Positions 48,301 through 59,613 of a stretch of DNA of 64,000 bases are shown piece after piece (within the stretch, counting starts at the first letter, position 1; every line of letters starts with the position of its first letter). The position numbers and the translations under genes were made by a program. Under the pieces are notes generated by a model, which had not been told where the DNA came from, ran no database searches, and worked only from the letters and a program-made list of their open reading frames with translations. Origin of the DNA: an uncultured Blastocatellia bacterium (GTDB lineage: Bacteria > Acidobacteriota > Blastocatellia > Pyrinomonadales > Pyrinomonadaceae); the NCBI GenBank assembly GCA_946480785.1, contig CAMLLD010000018.1:1-64000 (forward strand). Reading direction: 5' to 3'.

Positions 48301-49113
48301 TTATTGTTTTGGTTCGACGCGTTTTAGTTGAGCGGTGCCGCGTCCGTCCTTGAGGGTGGCGCCGGTGATTTTTCCTGCTTCGCTGTTGAAGGCGATCGTG
48401 GCTCCGGAAAAGGCGATCGGTCGGAATGTCGTTTTGTCGAGGGCCATTAACTGGTAGGCGTCGCGACCGAAAGTGGCGAAGAGTTTTCCATCTTTCACAC
48501 TAACCGTAATCTCCGGTCCCGGATCTCCGCGATAGGTAGCGGCGTAAGTTTGCAGCGTTGCTGCGTCGATCTCCATCGGCGGCTGCGCTCCGGCTTTCTT
48601 CAACATCTCGGTGATCGCCGCATTCTTTTCATCGCTGCTGGACAAAGCCAGCGCGGCAGTGAGTGCTTGCGGTGTGGCGCCCCCGCTGTCGAGCGCGACC
48701 TTCACCAGATCGGGATTGCTCTCGCTCACGCCCGTGCTCAACACGTCGTCAACGTCTGCATTGTCCTTTTGCAGCAGTAGCTTCACGACGTCAATGTGCT
48801 TGTTGCCGAGCGCCCACGTCATCGCCGTCGCGCCGTAGAACGTGTCTTTCACTTTCACGTCCGCGCCACGGTCCAACAGCAACTTCGCGACGTCTACATA
48901 ACCACGTTCCGCGGCTTTGAAAAGCGCAGTCGTGCCGTAGCGAAACTTCGCATTGACGTCGGCGCCGTGATCCAACGCTGCTGTCGCTGCGGCAACGTCG
49001 CCTTTACGCACCGCCTCGAAGAGCTGGTCATTCAATTCCTGTTTTGAATTCGTCGTTGTTTGCAGCGGTAGCAACACCGCGAGCGACAAGAGTAGGATCT
49101 TCGGGAGCAACAT
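48301..49113 (-). CDS. Secreted ankyrin-repeat protein
   Basis: 270 residues with a signal peptide (1-20). Three to four ankyrin repeats (about 25-165) show DHGADVNAKFRYGTTALFKAAERGYVDVAKLLLDRGADV. A small beta domain (about 190-270, GDPGPEITVSVKDGKLFATF) resembles the DUF3471-type C-terminal domain found in beta-lactamase-like proteins. Secreted ankyrin proteins usually bind other proteins. GGAGAAACC precedes the ATG. It stands first in the minus-strand run before three propeller genes, suggesting a common envelope role. Confidence 0.83.
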   Translation of the reverse strand: MLLPKILLLSLAVLLPLQTTTNSKQELNDQLFEAVRKGDVAAATAALDHGADVNAKFRYGTTALFKAAERGYVDVAKLLLDRGADVKVKDTFYGATAMTWALGNKHIDVVKLLLQKDNADVDDVLSTGVSESNPDLVKVALDSGGATPQALTAALALSSSDEKNAAITEMLKKAGAQPPMEIDAATLQTYAATYRGDPGPEITVSVKDGKLFATFGRDAYQLMALDKTTFRPIAFSGATIAFNSEAGKITGATLKDGRGTAQLKRVEPKQ

Positions 49114-49291
49114 GGTTTCTCCTGTCTGACAAGATCAACAAAACTAAGCAACGCCAGATTAACGGATGAGGCGGAACCTGTTAGAATCACCGGAAAAAAA
49201 TGTAACGCAGCAACGTGAGCTAACGTATTCTACATCGTCAGGGTTTCAAGCGAAACTTAGTTCATCCTAATTCCGTAGCGGGTCTCCTAAA

Positions 49292-51478
49292 ATGATCAAC
49301 TTCATCTCCATTTATTTGAACGTCTGTCTTGCATTCGCAGTTGTCGTCGCGGGTGATTGGGCCGATTGGCGCGGACCAGCGCGCGACGGCGTCTCCACTG
49401 AAAAGAACCTGCCGGAGAAGTGGTCCCCAACCGGCGAGAACCTCGCGTGGAAAGTTCCCTACGGTGCACGCTCGGCGCCGATCGTCATGGGCGATCGCGT
49501 CTACCTGCAAAACATCGCCGGCCAGGGCGAGACCGAGCAGGAACGCGTCATGTGCTTCAACGCCGATACCGGAAAGCTGCTGTGGGAACATCGCTTCAAT
49601 GTCTACCTCAGCGACGTGCCGCCGCATCGCGTTGGTTGGGCCTCGCCGGTCGGCGATCCGGCCACGGGAAATGTTTACGTGTTTGGCGTGGGCGGCAATC
49701 TCATCGGGCTGAATCGCGACGGCAAGGTGCTGTGGGAACGTTCGCTCGGTGAAGATTTTGGCCTGCTCACGACACACGGCGGACGCACCGTCTCACCAAT
49801 CATCGACGGCGATCTCGTGATCATCAGCGCGGTGACTTTTCAGTGGGGCCAGCACGGACGCGGCGCGCATCGCTTCCTGGCGTTCGACAAGAAGACTGGT
49901 GAGACAGTCTACGTGAGTGCGCCCGGTGGCCGTCCTTATGACACGACTTACGCGCCGCCGGTTATCGCGGACATCAATGGCACCCGCTTGTTGATTGAAG
50001 GGTCGGCCGACGGGTTCGTTCACGCCATCAAACCCCAAACCGGTGAACCGGTTTGGAAAATCGAGATCAGTAAACGTGGTCTGAACACGGGCATTGTCGT
50101 TAAAGGAACAACTGCGATCCTCACGCACAGCGAAGAGAACCTGGATTCGAGCGAGATGGGCAAGATGCTCGCCGTCGACGCGACTGCGAAAGGTGAAATC
50201 AAGAAGGAGCAGATCAAATGGGCCACGTACGGTTGGCAGGGCGGCTTCTCTTCGCCCGTCATCGACGGCGACCGGTTGTACCAGATCGACAACGGCGCAA
50301 ACCTTGCCGCGTTTGACGTTAACAATGGCAAGCAACTGTGGCTGAAAACTCTCGGCACAATTCAAAAGGCCTCGCCCGTGTTTGCGGATGGCAAGCTTTA
50401 CGTCGGCACTGAGAGTGGCAAGTTCTATATTCTCAGGCCAAGCGCGACCGGGGTCGACGTTCTCAGCGAAGTGCAACTCGGCACCGAGGCCGTACCCGAT
50501 CCCGTCATCGGCTCCGCCGCAGTTTCGAATGGGCGCGTTTACTTCGCCAGCATGTCTACGCTGTACTGCATCGGCAAGAAGCACGCCACCTCGTCGCAAC
50601 ACGCAACTGCCGCGACGGCGCCAGCCATACAGCCGAGTCAAAACCCGCCGACGTGGGTGCAAGTCGTGCCGACAGAATTGATCTTGAAACCCGGCGAGAA
50701 AGTGAACTTCCGCGCGCGCTTATTCGACGCGCAAGGAAATTTCATTCGTGAAGAACCGGCGGCTGAATGGTCGCTCGACCAGTTGAAAGGTACGATCGCC
50801 AATGGCAGTTTCACCGTCGCCAGCGATGCCGGTAACGAGGCCGGCATGGTGAAAGCGAAAGTCGGAGACATTACCGGTGCCGCGAGTGTGCGCGTGTTTC
50901 CGCCGTTACCGTGGAGTGAAAACTTTGATACCTTCGCACCGAACTCAGCGCCACCGAACTGGGTCAGCATGACGATGAAATTCGCCGTGCGCGATCAGAA
51001 CGGCAACAAGGTGCTCGCGAAGTTAACTGAAGGTTCGTCGCTGTTGAGCCGCTCTCGCGCTTATATCGGACCGTCCGACTGGTCCAATTACACCGTTGAA
51101 AGCGACGTTTCCGCCACGCAGAAGCGACGACAACAAGGCGACGTCGGCGTCATCGCGCAGCGATACGTGCTGACGCTTTACGGCAACAGTCAGATGCTGC
51201 ACATAGAACCGTGGCAACCTGAGATCAAACGCACGGTTTCAGTTCCGTTCGCGTGGAAACCCGATACGTGGTATCGCATGAAGCTCGAAGTGCAAAATCT
51301 TCCGGACGGCAAGACGCGCGCGCGCGGAAAAGTTTGGCCCGTGGGCGAAGCGGAACCCGCCGCCTGGACCATCGAACGCATCGATCCGATTCCCAACCGC
51401 CAGGGAGCGCCTGGCATTTTCGGCAACGGCCTCGCCGAACTCTACTTTGACAACATAAAGGTGTACGCCAACAAATGA
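49292..51478 (+). CDS. PQQ-like propeller fused to Ig-like and LamG-like domains
   Basis: 728 residues with a signal peptide (1-20), then WADWRGPARDG and a propeller (to about 430). An Ig-like beta-sandwich (about 445-535, TELILKPGEKVNFRARLFDAQG) follows. The last part (about 545-728) begins PWSENFDTF and has GPSDWSNYTVESDVSATQK and ELYFDNIKVY, typical of LamG/DUF1080-type concanavalin folds that bind sugars. So it is probably a carbohydrate-binding surface or periplasmic protein. No good ribosome site is visible before the ATG at 49292. The stop overlaps the next start (ATGA). Confidence 0.85.
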   Translation: MINFISIYLNVCLAFAVVVAGDWADWRGPARDGVSTEKNLPEKWSPTGENLAWKVPYGARSAPIVMGDRVYLQNIAGQGETEQERVMCFNADTGKLLWEHRFNVYLSDVPPHRVGWASPVGDPATGNVYVFGVGGNLIGLNRDGKVLWERSLGEDFGLLTTHGGRTVSPIIDGDLVIISAVTFQWGQHGRGAHRFLAFDKKTGETVYVSAPGGRPYDTTYAPPVIADINGTRLLIEGSADGFVHAIKPQTGEPVWKIEISKRGLNTGIVVKGTTAILTHSEENLDSSEMGKMLAVDATAKGEIKKEQIKWATYGWQGGFSSPVIDGDRLYQIDNGANLAAFDVNNGKQLWLKTLGTIQKASPVFADGKLYVGTESGKFYILRPSATGVDVLSEVQLGTEAVPDPVIGSAAVSNGRVYFASMSTLYCIGKKHATSSQHATAATAPAIQPSQNPPTWVQVVPTELILKPGEKVNFRARLFDAQGNFIREEPAAEWSLDQLKGTIANGSFTVASDAGNEAGMVKAKVGDITGAASVRVFPPLPWSENFDTFAPNSAPPNWVSMTMKFAVRDQNGNKVLAKLTEGSSLLSRSRAYIGPSDWSNYTVESDVSATQKRRQQGDVGVIAQRYVLTLYGNSQMLHIEPWQPEIKRTVSVPFAWKPDTWYRMKLEVQNLPDGKTRARGKVWPVGEAEPAAWTIERIDPIPNRQGAPGIFGNGLAELYFDNIKVYANK

Positions 51479-52944
51479 GAGTTAAAAATCTATTCGCCAT
51501 AATCGTCCCGATTCTCTGCGCCGGCATTTTCTTTTTCGCGCCCGCCACTTCCGCCTCCGATCCCGGCACCGGCGACTGGCCCATGTGGGGCGGCACCCCC
51601 GACCGTAACATGGTCTCCAACATGAAGGGCCTGCCAACAACCTGGGATGTGAAAACGAAGAAGAACGTAAAGTGGGTGGCCCAACTCGGTTCGCAAACCT
51701 TCGGCAATGTTGTCGTGTCTGGTGGGATGGTTTTCATCGGCACCAACAACGAAGGACTGCGCGACCCGAAAGTCACCGGCGACAAAGGCGTGCTGATGGC
51801 CTTTCGCGAATCTGACGGCCAGTTTATGTGGCAGATGGTCCACGACAAACTCGCCACCGGCCGCGTCAACGACTGGCCGTATCAGGGCATCGCGTCGTCG
51901 CCGCTCGTCGAAGGCAATCGCGTTTACTACGTCTCGAATCGCGCGGAGTTGATGTGTCTCGACACGCAGGGCTTTCACGATGGGAAGAACGACGGCGTGC
52001 AGGATGAAGTGCGCACTGGTCCAAACGACGGTGACGTGATTTGGCGGTTCGACATGATGGACGAAGTCGGTTCACTGCCGCACAATCTCGCGAACTCTTC
52101 GCCCGTCATGTACGGCGATTTGATCTTCGTCAGCACTTCCAACGGCCAGGACGAAAGTCACGTCAACATTCCTTCGCCAAAAGCGCCCGCGATCATCGCC
52201 GTCAACAAGAACACCGGCAAACTTGTTTGGGAAGACAACTCGGTCGGCGATCGCATTCTGCACGGCCAGTGGTCGTCGCCGACTGTCGGCACGATCGGCG
52301 GCGTGCTTCAACTCGTACACGGCCAGGGCGACGGTTGGATTCGCGGTTACGAAGCGCTCACTGGCAAGAAGCTTTGGGAGTTTGATACAAACCCGAAAGA
52401 CTCCGTGTGGCCCAAGACGCGCAACGAGCTGATCAGCACGCCCGTCATTTACGAAGATCGCGTTTACATCTCGAACGGACAGGACCCCGAGCACGGTGAG
52501 GGCGTCGGTCACATGTACTGCATCGACGCGACGAAGCGCGGCGACATCACTAAGACCGGTCTCGTCTGGCACTACGACAAGATTCGTCGTTCCATTTCTA
52601 CGCCCGCGATCAAAGACGGCATCGTCTATCAGGCAGACTTCAGCGGTTTTCTGCACGCGCTCGATGCGAAGACCGGCGAGGTCTACTGGACGCACGATCT
52701 GTTCGCCGCTGTTTGGGCTTCGCCGATGCTCGTCGACGGGAAGATTTATCTCGGCGACGAAGATGGCGACGTCGTGATCCTGGCTGAAGGCAAGACGAAG
52801 AAAGTGATCGGCGAGATCAATATGGGTAGCTCCGTCTACTCCTCCGCCGTGCCGGCGCATGGAACGTTGTTCATCTCGAATCGCAATCAGCTTTACGCCA
52901 TTGCTGAGTCGGGCGGCGCAAAAACATCGACTGCGCGGAATTAA
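51475..52944 (+). CDS. Secreted PQQ-like beta-propeller (divergent)
   Basis: 489 residues with a signal peptide (about 1-25) and then DWPMWGGTPDRNM in place of the usual WPQWRGP. Blades include AVNKNTGKLVWE, GYEALTGKKLWE and ALDAKTGEVYW. It has longer loops than the other propellers. It is coupled to the preceding gene by ATGA and lies 6 bases before an iron-dependent alcohol dehydrogenase. The sequence is closest in style to periplasmic PQQ-repeat proteins; no haem-binding CxxCH is present, so it is not a quinohaemoprotein. Confidence 0.85.
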   Translation: MRVKNLFAIIVPILCAGIFFFAPATSASDPGTGDWPMWGGTPDRNMVSNMKGLPTTWDVKTKKNVKWVAQLGSQTFGNVVVSGGMVFIGTNNEGLRDPKVTGDKGVLMAFRESDGQFMWQMVHDKLATGRVNDWPYQGIASSPLVEGNRVYYVSNRAELMCLDTQGFHDGKNDGVQDEVRTGPNDGDVIWRFDMMDEVGSLPHNLANSSPVMYGDLIFVSTSNGQDESHVNIPSPKAPAIIAVNKNTGKLVWEDNSVGDRILHGQWSSPTVGTIGGVLQLVHGQGDGWIRGYEALTGKKLWEFDTNPKDSVWPKTRNELISTPVIYEDRVYISNGQDPEHGEGVGHMYCIDATKRGDITKTGLVWHYDKIRRSISTPAIKDGIVYQADFSGFLHALDAKTGEVYWTHDLFAAVWASPMLVDGKIYLGDEDGDVVILAEGKTKKVIGEINMGSSVYSSAVPAHGTLFISNRNQLYAIAESGGAKTSTARN

Positions 52945-52950
52945 CGTTCG

Positions 52951-54086
<1,136 letters not shown>

Positions 54087-54099
<13 letters not shown>

Positions 54100-55217
54100 G
54101 CAGACTAATCAAAGTTCGTTACTTGACTTGCTGTTTGGTGCTTCTTTGTGGTCTCTGGTCTGTTAACGCGCAGGACGCGCCCGCCGATAACTGGGCGCAG
54201 TTTCGCGGCAACCCTTCGTTGACCGGCGTCTCTCAATCAAACGTTCCGTCGTCGCTGAAACCGGTGTGGACCTACGAAGCGGGCGACTCGATCGAGTCGT
54301 CTGCCGCAATCGTCGGCGGCACCGTGTTCGTCGGTTCGCAGAAAGGCGAGCTTGTCGCACTGAGTCTCGAAAACGGATCGGTCTACTGGAAATTCCCGAC
54401 CGGCAATCCAATCGGCGAATCGTCACCGGCATATAGCAACGGCGTCGTCTACATCGGCGATCTCGGCGGCTGGCTCAACGCCGTCAACGCGTCCGACGGC
54501 AAGAAACTGTGGGCTCACCACGCCAACGGCGAGATCAAATCGTCGCCGGTGGTCGTCGGCGATCGCGTCCTGATCGGATCGTACGACGAGTATCTCTACT
54601 GTCTCTCAGCACGCAATGGCTCGGTGCTGTGGAAGTTCAAGACGAATGGGCCGGTGCACTCGACGCCGAGCATCGCGAACGGCATGGCGTTCATCGCCGG
54701 CTGCGACGAACTGTTTCGCGCGATTCGCATCGCCGACGGCAAAGAAGTTTTCAATGTTTCTTCGGGTGCGTACACCGGTGCTTCGCCGGCGTTGCGCGAC
54801 GGCTCCGCGATTTACGGTACGTTTGATAATCAGGTGCTTGGGGTGAACCTGGCCCAACACAAGATCGCGTGGGTTTATGAGCACCCGGAGCGAAAGTTTC
54901 CTTTCTACTCATCCGCGGCCGTCACGCCTTCGCGCATCGTCATCGGCGGACGCGACAAGATGGTCCATGGTCTGACACCGGCGGGCAAAGGTGTCTGGAC
55001 CTTCGCGACGCGTTCGCGTGTCGAATCATCACCCGCCATCGCCGGCGGGCGAGTTTACGTCGGTTCGAACGACGGTCGCTTCTACGTTTTGAATCTCACC
55101 GACGGCGCGAAGCTTTGGGAGTTCGACGCGGGCGCCCCCCTCTCCGCCTCCCCCGCCATCGCAAACGGCCGCATCGTAATCGGCACCCAGGACGGCCGTC
55201 TTTATTGTTTTGGCTAG
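54087..55217 (+). CDS. Secreted PQQ-like beta-propeller
   Basis: 376 residues from an ATG at 54087 with TTGGAGG eight bases upstream, inside the end of the dehydrogenase gene. A signal peptide (about 1-29) is followed by NWAQFRGNPSLTG, a variant of the family start. It has very regular blades (ALSLENGSVYWKF, AVNASDGKKLW, CLSARNGSVLWKF, YVLNLTDGAKLWEF) and resembles BamB closely. BamB assists outer membrane protein assembly; here that role is only one possibility. No catalytic residues. Confidence 0.87.
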
Positions 55218-55248
55218 TCAAACTGGCCGGGTCAACAAAGGAGAGATC

Positions 55249-56055
55249 ATGCCTAAGGTTAAAGCAAACGGCATAACTCTGAATTACGAACGGCAAGGCA
55301 GCGGTGAGCCGCTGATCCTGATTCCTTATCTCTCCGCCGACCATACGTGTTACGCCTTCCAAGTCGCCGAGTATGAGAAACACTTTACGTGCATCTCCAT
55401 CGATCTGCGCGGAACTGGTGAAAGCGATAAGCCTCAGGGTGATTATTCGACCGAGTTGTATGCCAGTGATGTAGCGGCGCTCATGAACGCGTTAGGGATT
55501 GCGCGAGCGCACATTTCGGGCTTGTCGCTCGGGGGCGCAATCGGCATGTGGTTGGCCGCGAAACAGCCGGACAGGGTCAAGTCGCTGTCGGTTCATAGTG
55601 GTTGGACCAAAAGCGATCCCTACCTCGAGACGGTGGTGAAGTCGTGGCAGGTAATGGCTAAGGGTTTCGACAGCGTGCCGGACACGGTGGTCGAAGGAAT
55701 CTTCCCGTGGTGCTTCACGCCGGAGCTGTACGCAACGAAGTTTGAGCTCATTCAATCGCTCGCTGCGTTCGTGCGTAGCCGGCCGCCGATGTCGGTGGAC
55801 GGGTTCATGCAGCAGTCGAATGCTGTGCTGGCCCACGATGTTGAATCCCAACTCACGCGCATCATCGCGCCCACACAGATCACGTTCGGGCGCTATGACC
55901 AGGTAACGTCGGTTCGTTACGCCGAACGGCTACGCAACGGGATCAAGAACTCGGAATACTATGTCTTTGAAAGGGCTTCTCACGCGCCGATTTATGAGGT
56001 GACTGAGGAGTTCAACCAGAGGACGCTCGACTTCTTGCAGCGTCACAGCGGATAA
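55249..56055 (+). CDS. Alpha/beta hydrolase
   Basis: 268 residues, no signal peptide. The nucleophile elbow is GLSLGG with Ser93, Asp217 is in FGRYDQ, and His245 is in ASHAPI: a complete triad. The early RGTGESDKP phrase is typical of the 3-oxoadipate enol-lactonase / MhpC group. Substrate not deducible. AAAGGAGAG lies before the ATG at 55249, and the gene follows the last propeller by 31 bases. Confidence 0.9.
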   Translation: MPKVKANGITLNYERQGSGEPLILIPYLSADHTCYAFQVAEYEKHFTCISIDLRGTGESDKPQGDYSTELYASDVAALMNALGIARAHISGLSLGGAIGMWLAAKQPDRVKSLSVHSGWTKSDPYLETVVKSWQVMAKGFDSVPDTVVEGIFPWCFTPELYATKFELIQSLAAFVRSRPPMSVDGFMQQSNAVLAHDVESQLTRIIAPTQITFGRYDQVTSVRYAERLRNGIKNSEYYVFERASHAPIYEVTEEFNQRTLDFLQRHSG

Positions 56056-56100
56056 GCCGTGCGTTCGCCCACCTTAAGACGCCTTACCGCATAGCGCGGC

Positions 56101-56210
56101 ACGCCTCATCAATATACGCCAAGCTCCTCGTCATGCGCAAAGCGCCTCGTCACATACGCGGCAAACGCCTCGTCACATACACGGCAAACGCCTCGTGCCC
56201 ACACGCCAAA
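56101..56210. repeat. Degenerate tandem array of a 23-base unit
   Basis: About five degenerate units of roughly 23 bases with the core CGCCTCGTCACATAC and a GGCAAA end. The two best units (56143-56165 and 56166-56188) differ at one base. It opens the 473-base non-coding stretch between the hydrolase and the symporter gene. Confidence 0.7.
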
Positions 56211-56216
56211 GGCGTT

Positions 56217-56377
56217 GGCGAATTCGAGCCCAGGGTTCATACCCTGGGGACACCCAAAAAGAGCGATAACAACTCTGAAAGAGTTGGCTAACTCCTTCGG
56301 AGTTGAAAACGGTGTGTAGGGTTTTGTTTCCCAGGGTAGGAAACCCTGGGCTCGAATTTGCGAACTCCTTCGGAGTT
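56217..56377. repeat. Long inverted repeat with inner hairpins
   Basis: The left arm (56217-56249, GGCGAATTCGAGCCCAGGG...) and right arm (56329-56362) are reverse complements with few mismatches over about 33 bases. Each holds a CCCAGGGT/ACCCTGGG stem. Between and beside them are AACTCTGAAAGAGTT (56271-56285) and AACTCCTTCGGAGTT (56290-56304 and 56363-56377), perfect small hairpins. No gene. It resembles dispersed structured repeats of environmental bacteria. Confidence 0.75.
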
Positions 56378-56380
56378 GCG

Positions 56381-56500
56381 CAAGAGTCGCCGAAGCAGGA
56401 GTTGCCGCAGCAACAGACGCCGCAGCAACAGTCGCCGAAGCAAGAGTCACCGCAGCAGGAGTCGCCGAAGCAAGAGTCGTCGAAGCAAGAGTCGCCGAAG
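56381..56500. repeat. Tandem array of a 15-base unit
   Basis: Eight units of CAAGAGTCGCCGAAG or close variants, directly next to the inverted repeat and 29 bases from the end of the symporter gene. On the plus strand a frame would read Gln-Glu-Ser-Pro-Lys, but it has no credible start. No gene is called. Confidence 0.8.
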
Positions 56501-56528
56501 CAACAGGCCTTCGCAGTTCAGAACATCG

Positions 56529-58154
56529 TCATCGGCCTGCCTCAAAATACCTCGCCAACGTGGTGCGGGCGGGCTTTTGGGTGGCGAGGGAGACGAGCCA
56601 CATCAATAACGCTGAGCCGATTACCATGGGCACGACCGGCATGAAACCCAAGACCGCTGTGCCGCCGGGCGTGCGCGTCAACACTTCAGTACCGCCCAAC
56701 GACCACACAACCGTCGCTGGTCCAGGCGCGGGCGCGGGCACGATCGCCTGAAACACGGCGACCGCAACCACCGTCAACGCGGTCCACATCGTCACCGCCA
56801 ACGCGCCCCACTTCGTACTTCCCTTCCAGAACAACGCCGCCACCAGCAACGGCGACAACGCCGCGTACCCCGAAAAGGCATACTGAATCGCGAGCTCGAA
56901 GATCGTTTCCGGCGCGCGCAACGCCACCGCATACGCGACCAGCGTGATGATGATGATGAACAAGCGTCCGGTTTGCACTTGCACCGCTTCACCGAAGCGG
57001 CGCTTCCCGCCGTAGAAGGCGAACACGTCCTCCGTAAACATCGTCGAGAGCGCGAGGATCTGCGAGTCGCTGGCCATCACCGCAGCCATGATGCCCGCGC
57101 CGAGCAGTCCCGCCAGCCACAGCGGCGCGTATCGTTGCAACAGCAACATGATCACGTCGTCAGCGCCCGACTCTTCGCGCAACTCGTCGCGTTGCTCGGG
57201 CTGCATGTTCTTGCCCTGCGTCGCCAACACGCGGCGTGCTTCCTGTTTCGCCTTGATCTGCGGCACGTCGCCCACGCGATTCGCCATCACTCCGAGAAAC
57301 ACACATGGCGCCCAGATCGCGAGGATGCACAGCGGATAGAAGATCACCGTCTTCTTAAACTGGTTCATCTTCTGCGCCGTCAGGCAGAAGATCAGTATGT
57401 GGGGAAACGCGATCGCCGAGAGCGGAATAAACGTGTAACTGAAAAAGTAGTAAGGCGAGATGCGTTCGCGCGTCAGCAGGTACCCTAGCGGCGAGCTCTG
57501 CATCGCATGCGCCGCGGCGCTGAAGCCGCCCATGCCAAAGCCGATCACGAGCAGCGCCGCCGCACCGAAGCAAAGAAACAGCACCGTCTGAAACGTGTTC
57601 ACCCACGCCGTACCGCGCATGCCGCCGAAGAACACATAACCCATCACGACCAGCGCCACGATCGCGCCGCCAAACCAGTAAGGCACGCGGCCGCCGCTGA
57701 TCGTGTAGAGCGTCGTGCCGCCGCCCATGATGCCGATGATGATGTAAGGCACGAGCAGCACCGACTGCATCACGAAGATCGCCGTACCGATGTGGCTGCA
57801 CTCCCAACGATCGCGAAACATCTGCACCGGCGTCATGAAGCCGTATTTCTTGCCCAGCGCCCACACACGTGTGCCGATCAAAAAGATCGTCAACGGAATC
57901 ACGAGTGCCGACGACGAAGCCATCAAGCCAAACGTGACGATGCCGTTGTTGAACGCGTGTCCCGACGAACCGAGAATCGCGAACGCCGTCATGTTCGTGC
58001 CGAATAGTGAGAACAGAAAGACGAATGGACCAAGCGAGCGGCTGGCAAGAAAATAGTCTTCCGCTTTCTCACGCCCCGAAGAACGACGAAAAGCGAAGAT
58101 GCCGATGTAGAGAACCGTCGCGAGATAAATGAAAACAACGATGGCGGGAATCAA
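56529..58154 (-). CDS. Sodium:solute symporter (SSS family)
   Basis: 541 residues and about 13 membrane helices. Family phrases include [36 protein letters not shown], and [22 protein letters not shown]. It would import an organic solute with Na+ at the inner membrane. The small DUF3311 protein in front of it is the usual partner of this subgroup. The start at 58154 overlaps that gene's stop (ATGA). The solute cannot be named from sequence; pantothenate-, amino acid- or organic acid-like are options. Confidence 0.93.
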   Translation of the reverse strand: MIPAIVVFIYLATVLYIGIFAFRRSSGREKAEDYFLASRSLGPFVFLFSLFGTNMTAFAILGSSGHAFNNGIVTFGLMASSSALVIPLTIFLIGTRVWALGKKYGFMTPVQMFRDRWECSHIGTAIFVMQSVLLVPYIIIGIMGGGTTLYTISGGRVPYWFGGAIVALVVMGYVFFGGMRGTAWVNTFQTVLFLCFGAAALLVIGFGMGGFSAAAHAMQSSPLGYLLTRERISPYYFFSYTFIPLSAIAFPHILIFCLTAQKMNQFKKTVIFYPLCILAIWAPCVFLGVMANRVGDVPQIKAKQEARRVLATQGKNMQPEQRDELREESGADDVIMLLLQRYAPLWLAGLLGAGIMAAVMASDSQILALSTMFTEDVFAFYGGKRRFGEAVQVQTGRLFIIIITLVAYAVALRAPETIFELAIQYAFSGYAALSPLLVAALFWKGSTKWGALAVTMWTALTVVAVAVFQAIVPAPAPGPATVVWSLGGTEVLTRTPGGTAVLGFMPVVPMVIGSALLMWLVSLATQKPARTTLARYFEAGR

Positions 58155-58384
58155 GCAGCGTCCTCCCCGGACTGCGTTTCTTCAACTTCGCGTTCGAGGT
58201 GAGAAGGCCAGGCGTAGGTGACGAGCAACCACATCAGCAGCGCTGCGGCAATCGAAAACACTGCGTGGTAAAAGAGACCGATGGGAATGAAATCGAAAAC
58301 CAGATACGAACTCCGCCAGAACCAGATGTCCTGATGAAGTATGTAGAGGGCAGCGACCGCAACAACAAGCAGGATGCTCTTCAT
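58151..58384 (-). CDS. DUF3311-type small membrane protein
   Basis: 77 residues and two membrane helices (about 3-21 and 36-62). The phrase [23 protein letters not shown] is typical of DUF3311 proteins, which are found directly upstream of SSS symporters and probably form a complex with them. It ends in an acidic tail. It overlaps the symporter gene by four bases. Confidence 0.85.
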   Translation of the reverse strand: MKSILLVVAVAALYILHQDIWFWRSSYLVFDFIPIGLFYHAVFSIAAALLMWLLVTYAWPSHLEREVEETQSGEDAA

Positions 58385-58438
58385 GTTGAGTGGTCGCTGA
58401 CCCTAACAAAGCGGTTGGACCGTGTCAAGGCGTTTTAT

Positions 58439-59524
58439 TTACGCCGCGACGGCTTCGATGATGCTGAACGGAGAATTCGTAGGGACGATCCGATTTAACT
58501 TCAAACCCGCGCGTCTCAAGAGCTCGCGAAACTCGGCCGCGGTCCGTTCTTTACCACCGGGCGACACGAGCATCTCGAGATCGATCAGCTTGCCGAAATC
58601 CTGGTTATTGCCGTCCGCGATGATCGCTTCGACCAGCAACACACGGCCACGAGGTTTCAGCGCGCGCCTGATGTTCTTCAGGATCGTCAACGCGCGTTCA
58701 TCGTCCCAGTCATGAATGATGCTTTTCAGAAGGTAGGCATCGGCGCCTGCGGGGACGCTGGCAAAGAAATCGCCGGACACAAACTCGACGCGATCGTTCA
58801 CACTCGTCTCTGCGACCTGCTCGCGCGCATCGTCGATCACGTAAGGCAAGTCAAACAACACGCCGCGCAGCTTCGGGTACGCCGCCAGAATGCCGGTGAG
58901 CAATCGCCCCTCGCCGCCGGCGATATCGACGAGCGTTTCGATGTCGCTGAAGTCATACGCGCCGAGCACCGCTTCCGTCGCGAGGCCCGAGAAGCTGCTC
59001 ATCGCGCGATTGAAGATCCGGCCCGCTTCCGGATTATTTTCGAAGTACGAAAACACTTCCTCGCCGTGAACCTGCGACCACGCAGACTCACCGGTGCGTA
59101 CGCTATAGAGAGTCTTGCCCCAAACTTCCCAATGCCAATCCGCGCCCCAGAACAACACAGCATCGCGTAACGAATTCGGCACGTCCGAGCGCAACGGTTG
59201 CGCTGTCGGAGTCAGAGCAAAGACGCGATTGTCGTGTTCAGCAAAAATGCCGATGGATGCGAGTGCGCGCAGGATGCGATACAACGAAGGCGCGTGCGCA
59301 TTCCTGGCGCGCGCGAGTTCTTCGACAGATTTCGGTCCATCGACCAGCAGGTCCGCGATGCCGAGTGTCGCGGCAACATAGACGGCCTGCGTAGCCAGAC
59401 TGCCGAGCATGATCTGTGTCAGGAACGCTGAGGGCGAAGTGGCCTCGGTACTAACCGTCGACTGCTCTCCGAGACTGATTGACAGGTAAGCTGGTTTCTC
59501 GATTTCAAAGACCGCTGTGGACAT
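58439..59524 (-). CDS. Plant-COMT-like O-methyltransferase
   Basis: 361 residues from an ATG at 59524 (GGAGAAGAG just before it). A winged-helix dimerisation domain (about 30-120, LATQAVYVAATLGIADLLVDG) is followed by a SAM-binding domain with VDIAGGEGRL (about 190-199) and LLKSIIHDWDDERALTIL, the catalytic region with its His. This fold methylates hydroxyl groups of aromatic or polyketide compounds. No neighbouring biosynthetic genes are visible. A longer frame to 59785 runs into the regulator gene and is rejected. Confidence 0.9.
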   Translation of the reverse strand: MSTAVFEIEKPAYLSISLGEQSTVSTEATSPSAFLTQIMLGSLATQAVYVAATLGIADLLVDGPKSVEELARARNAHAPSLYRILRALASIGIFAEHDNRVFALTPTAQPLRSDVPNSLRDAVLFWGADWHWEVWGKTLYSVRTGESAWSQVHGEEVFSYFENNPEAGRIFNRAMSSFSGLATEAVLGAYDFSDIETLVDIAGGEGRLLTGILAAYPKLRGVLFDLPYVIDDAREQVAETSVNDRVEFVSGDFFASVPAGADAYLLKSIIHDWDDERALTILKNIRRALKPRGRVLLVEAIIADGNNQDFGKLIDLEMLVSPGGKERTAAEFRELLRRAGLKLNRIVPTNSPFSIIEAVAA

Positions 59525-59547
59525 CTCTTCTCCGTTACAACTCAAAA

Positions 59548-59585
59548 CGTTTACTCCCGACGCATTGCTTCCCACAGAGTAAACG
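59548..59585. promoter_or_regulatory. Perfect inverted repeat before the methyltransferase gene
   Basis: CGTTTACTC (59548-59556) and GAGTAAACG (59577-59585) are exact reverse complements, 20 bases apart, 24 bases upstream of the ATG. It may be an operator or an mRNA hairpin. Confidence 0.45.
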
Positions 59586-59613
59586 CGCAAGCCGTGGAGA
59601 AAGTGGTCCGTAC

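Noticed and set aside
56101..56500. A CRISPR array in the repeat-rich stretch.
   Set aside because: Units are tandem and have no unique spacers, and no cas genes are present.
56240..56525. On the minus strand the 15-base array would read as a Cys-rich Gly-Asp-Ser-Cys-Phe repeat.
   Set aside because: No start codon or ribosome site fits, and a stop lies just upstream; it is not a cysteine-rich peptide gene on present evidence.
56303..56644. A frame with Gln-Glu-Ser-Pro-Lys pentapeptide repeats.
   Set aside because: It begins with a TTG inside a hairpin, lacks a ribosome site, and runs antisense into the symporter gene. Better explained as a tandem DNA repeat.
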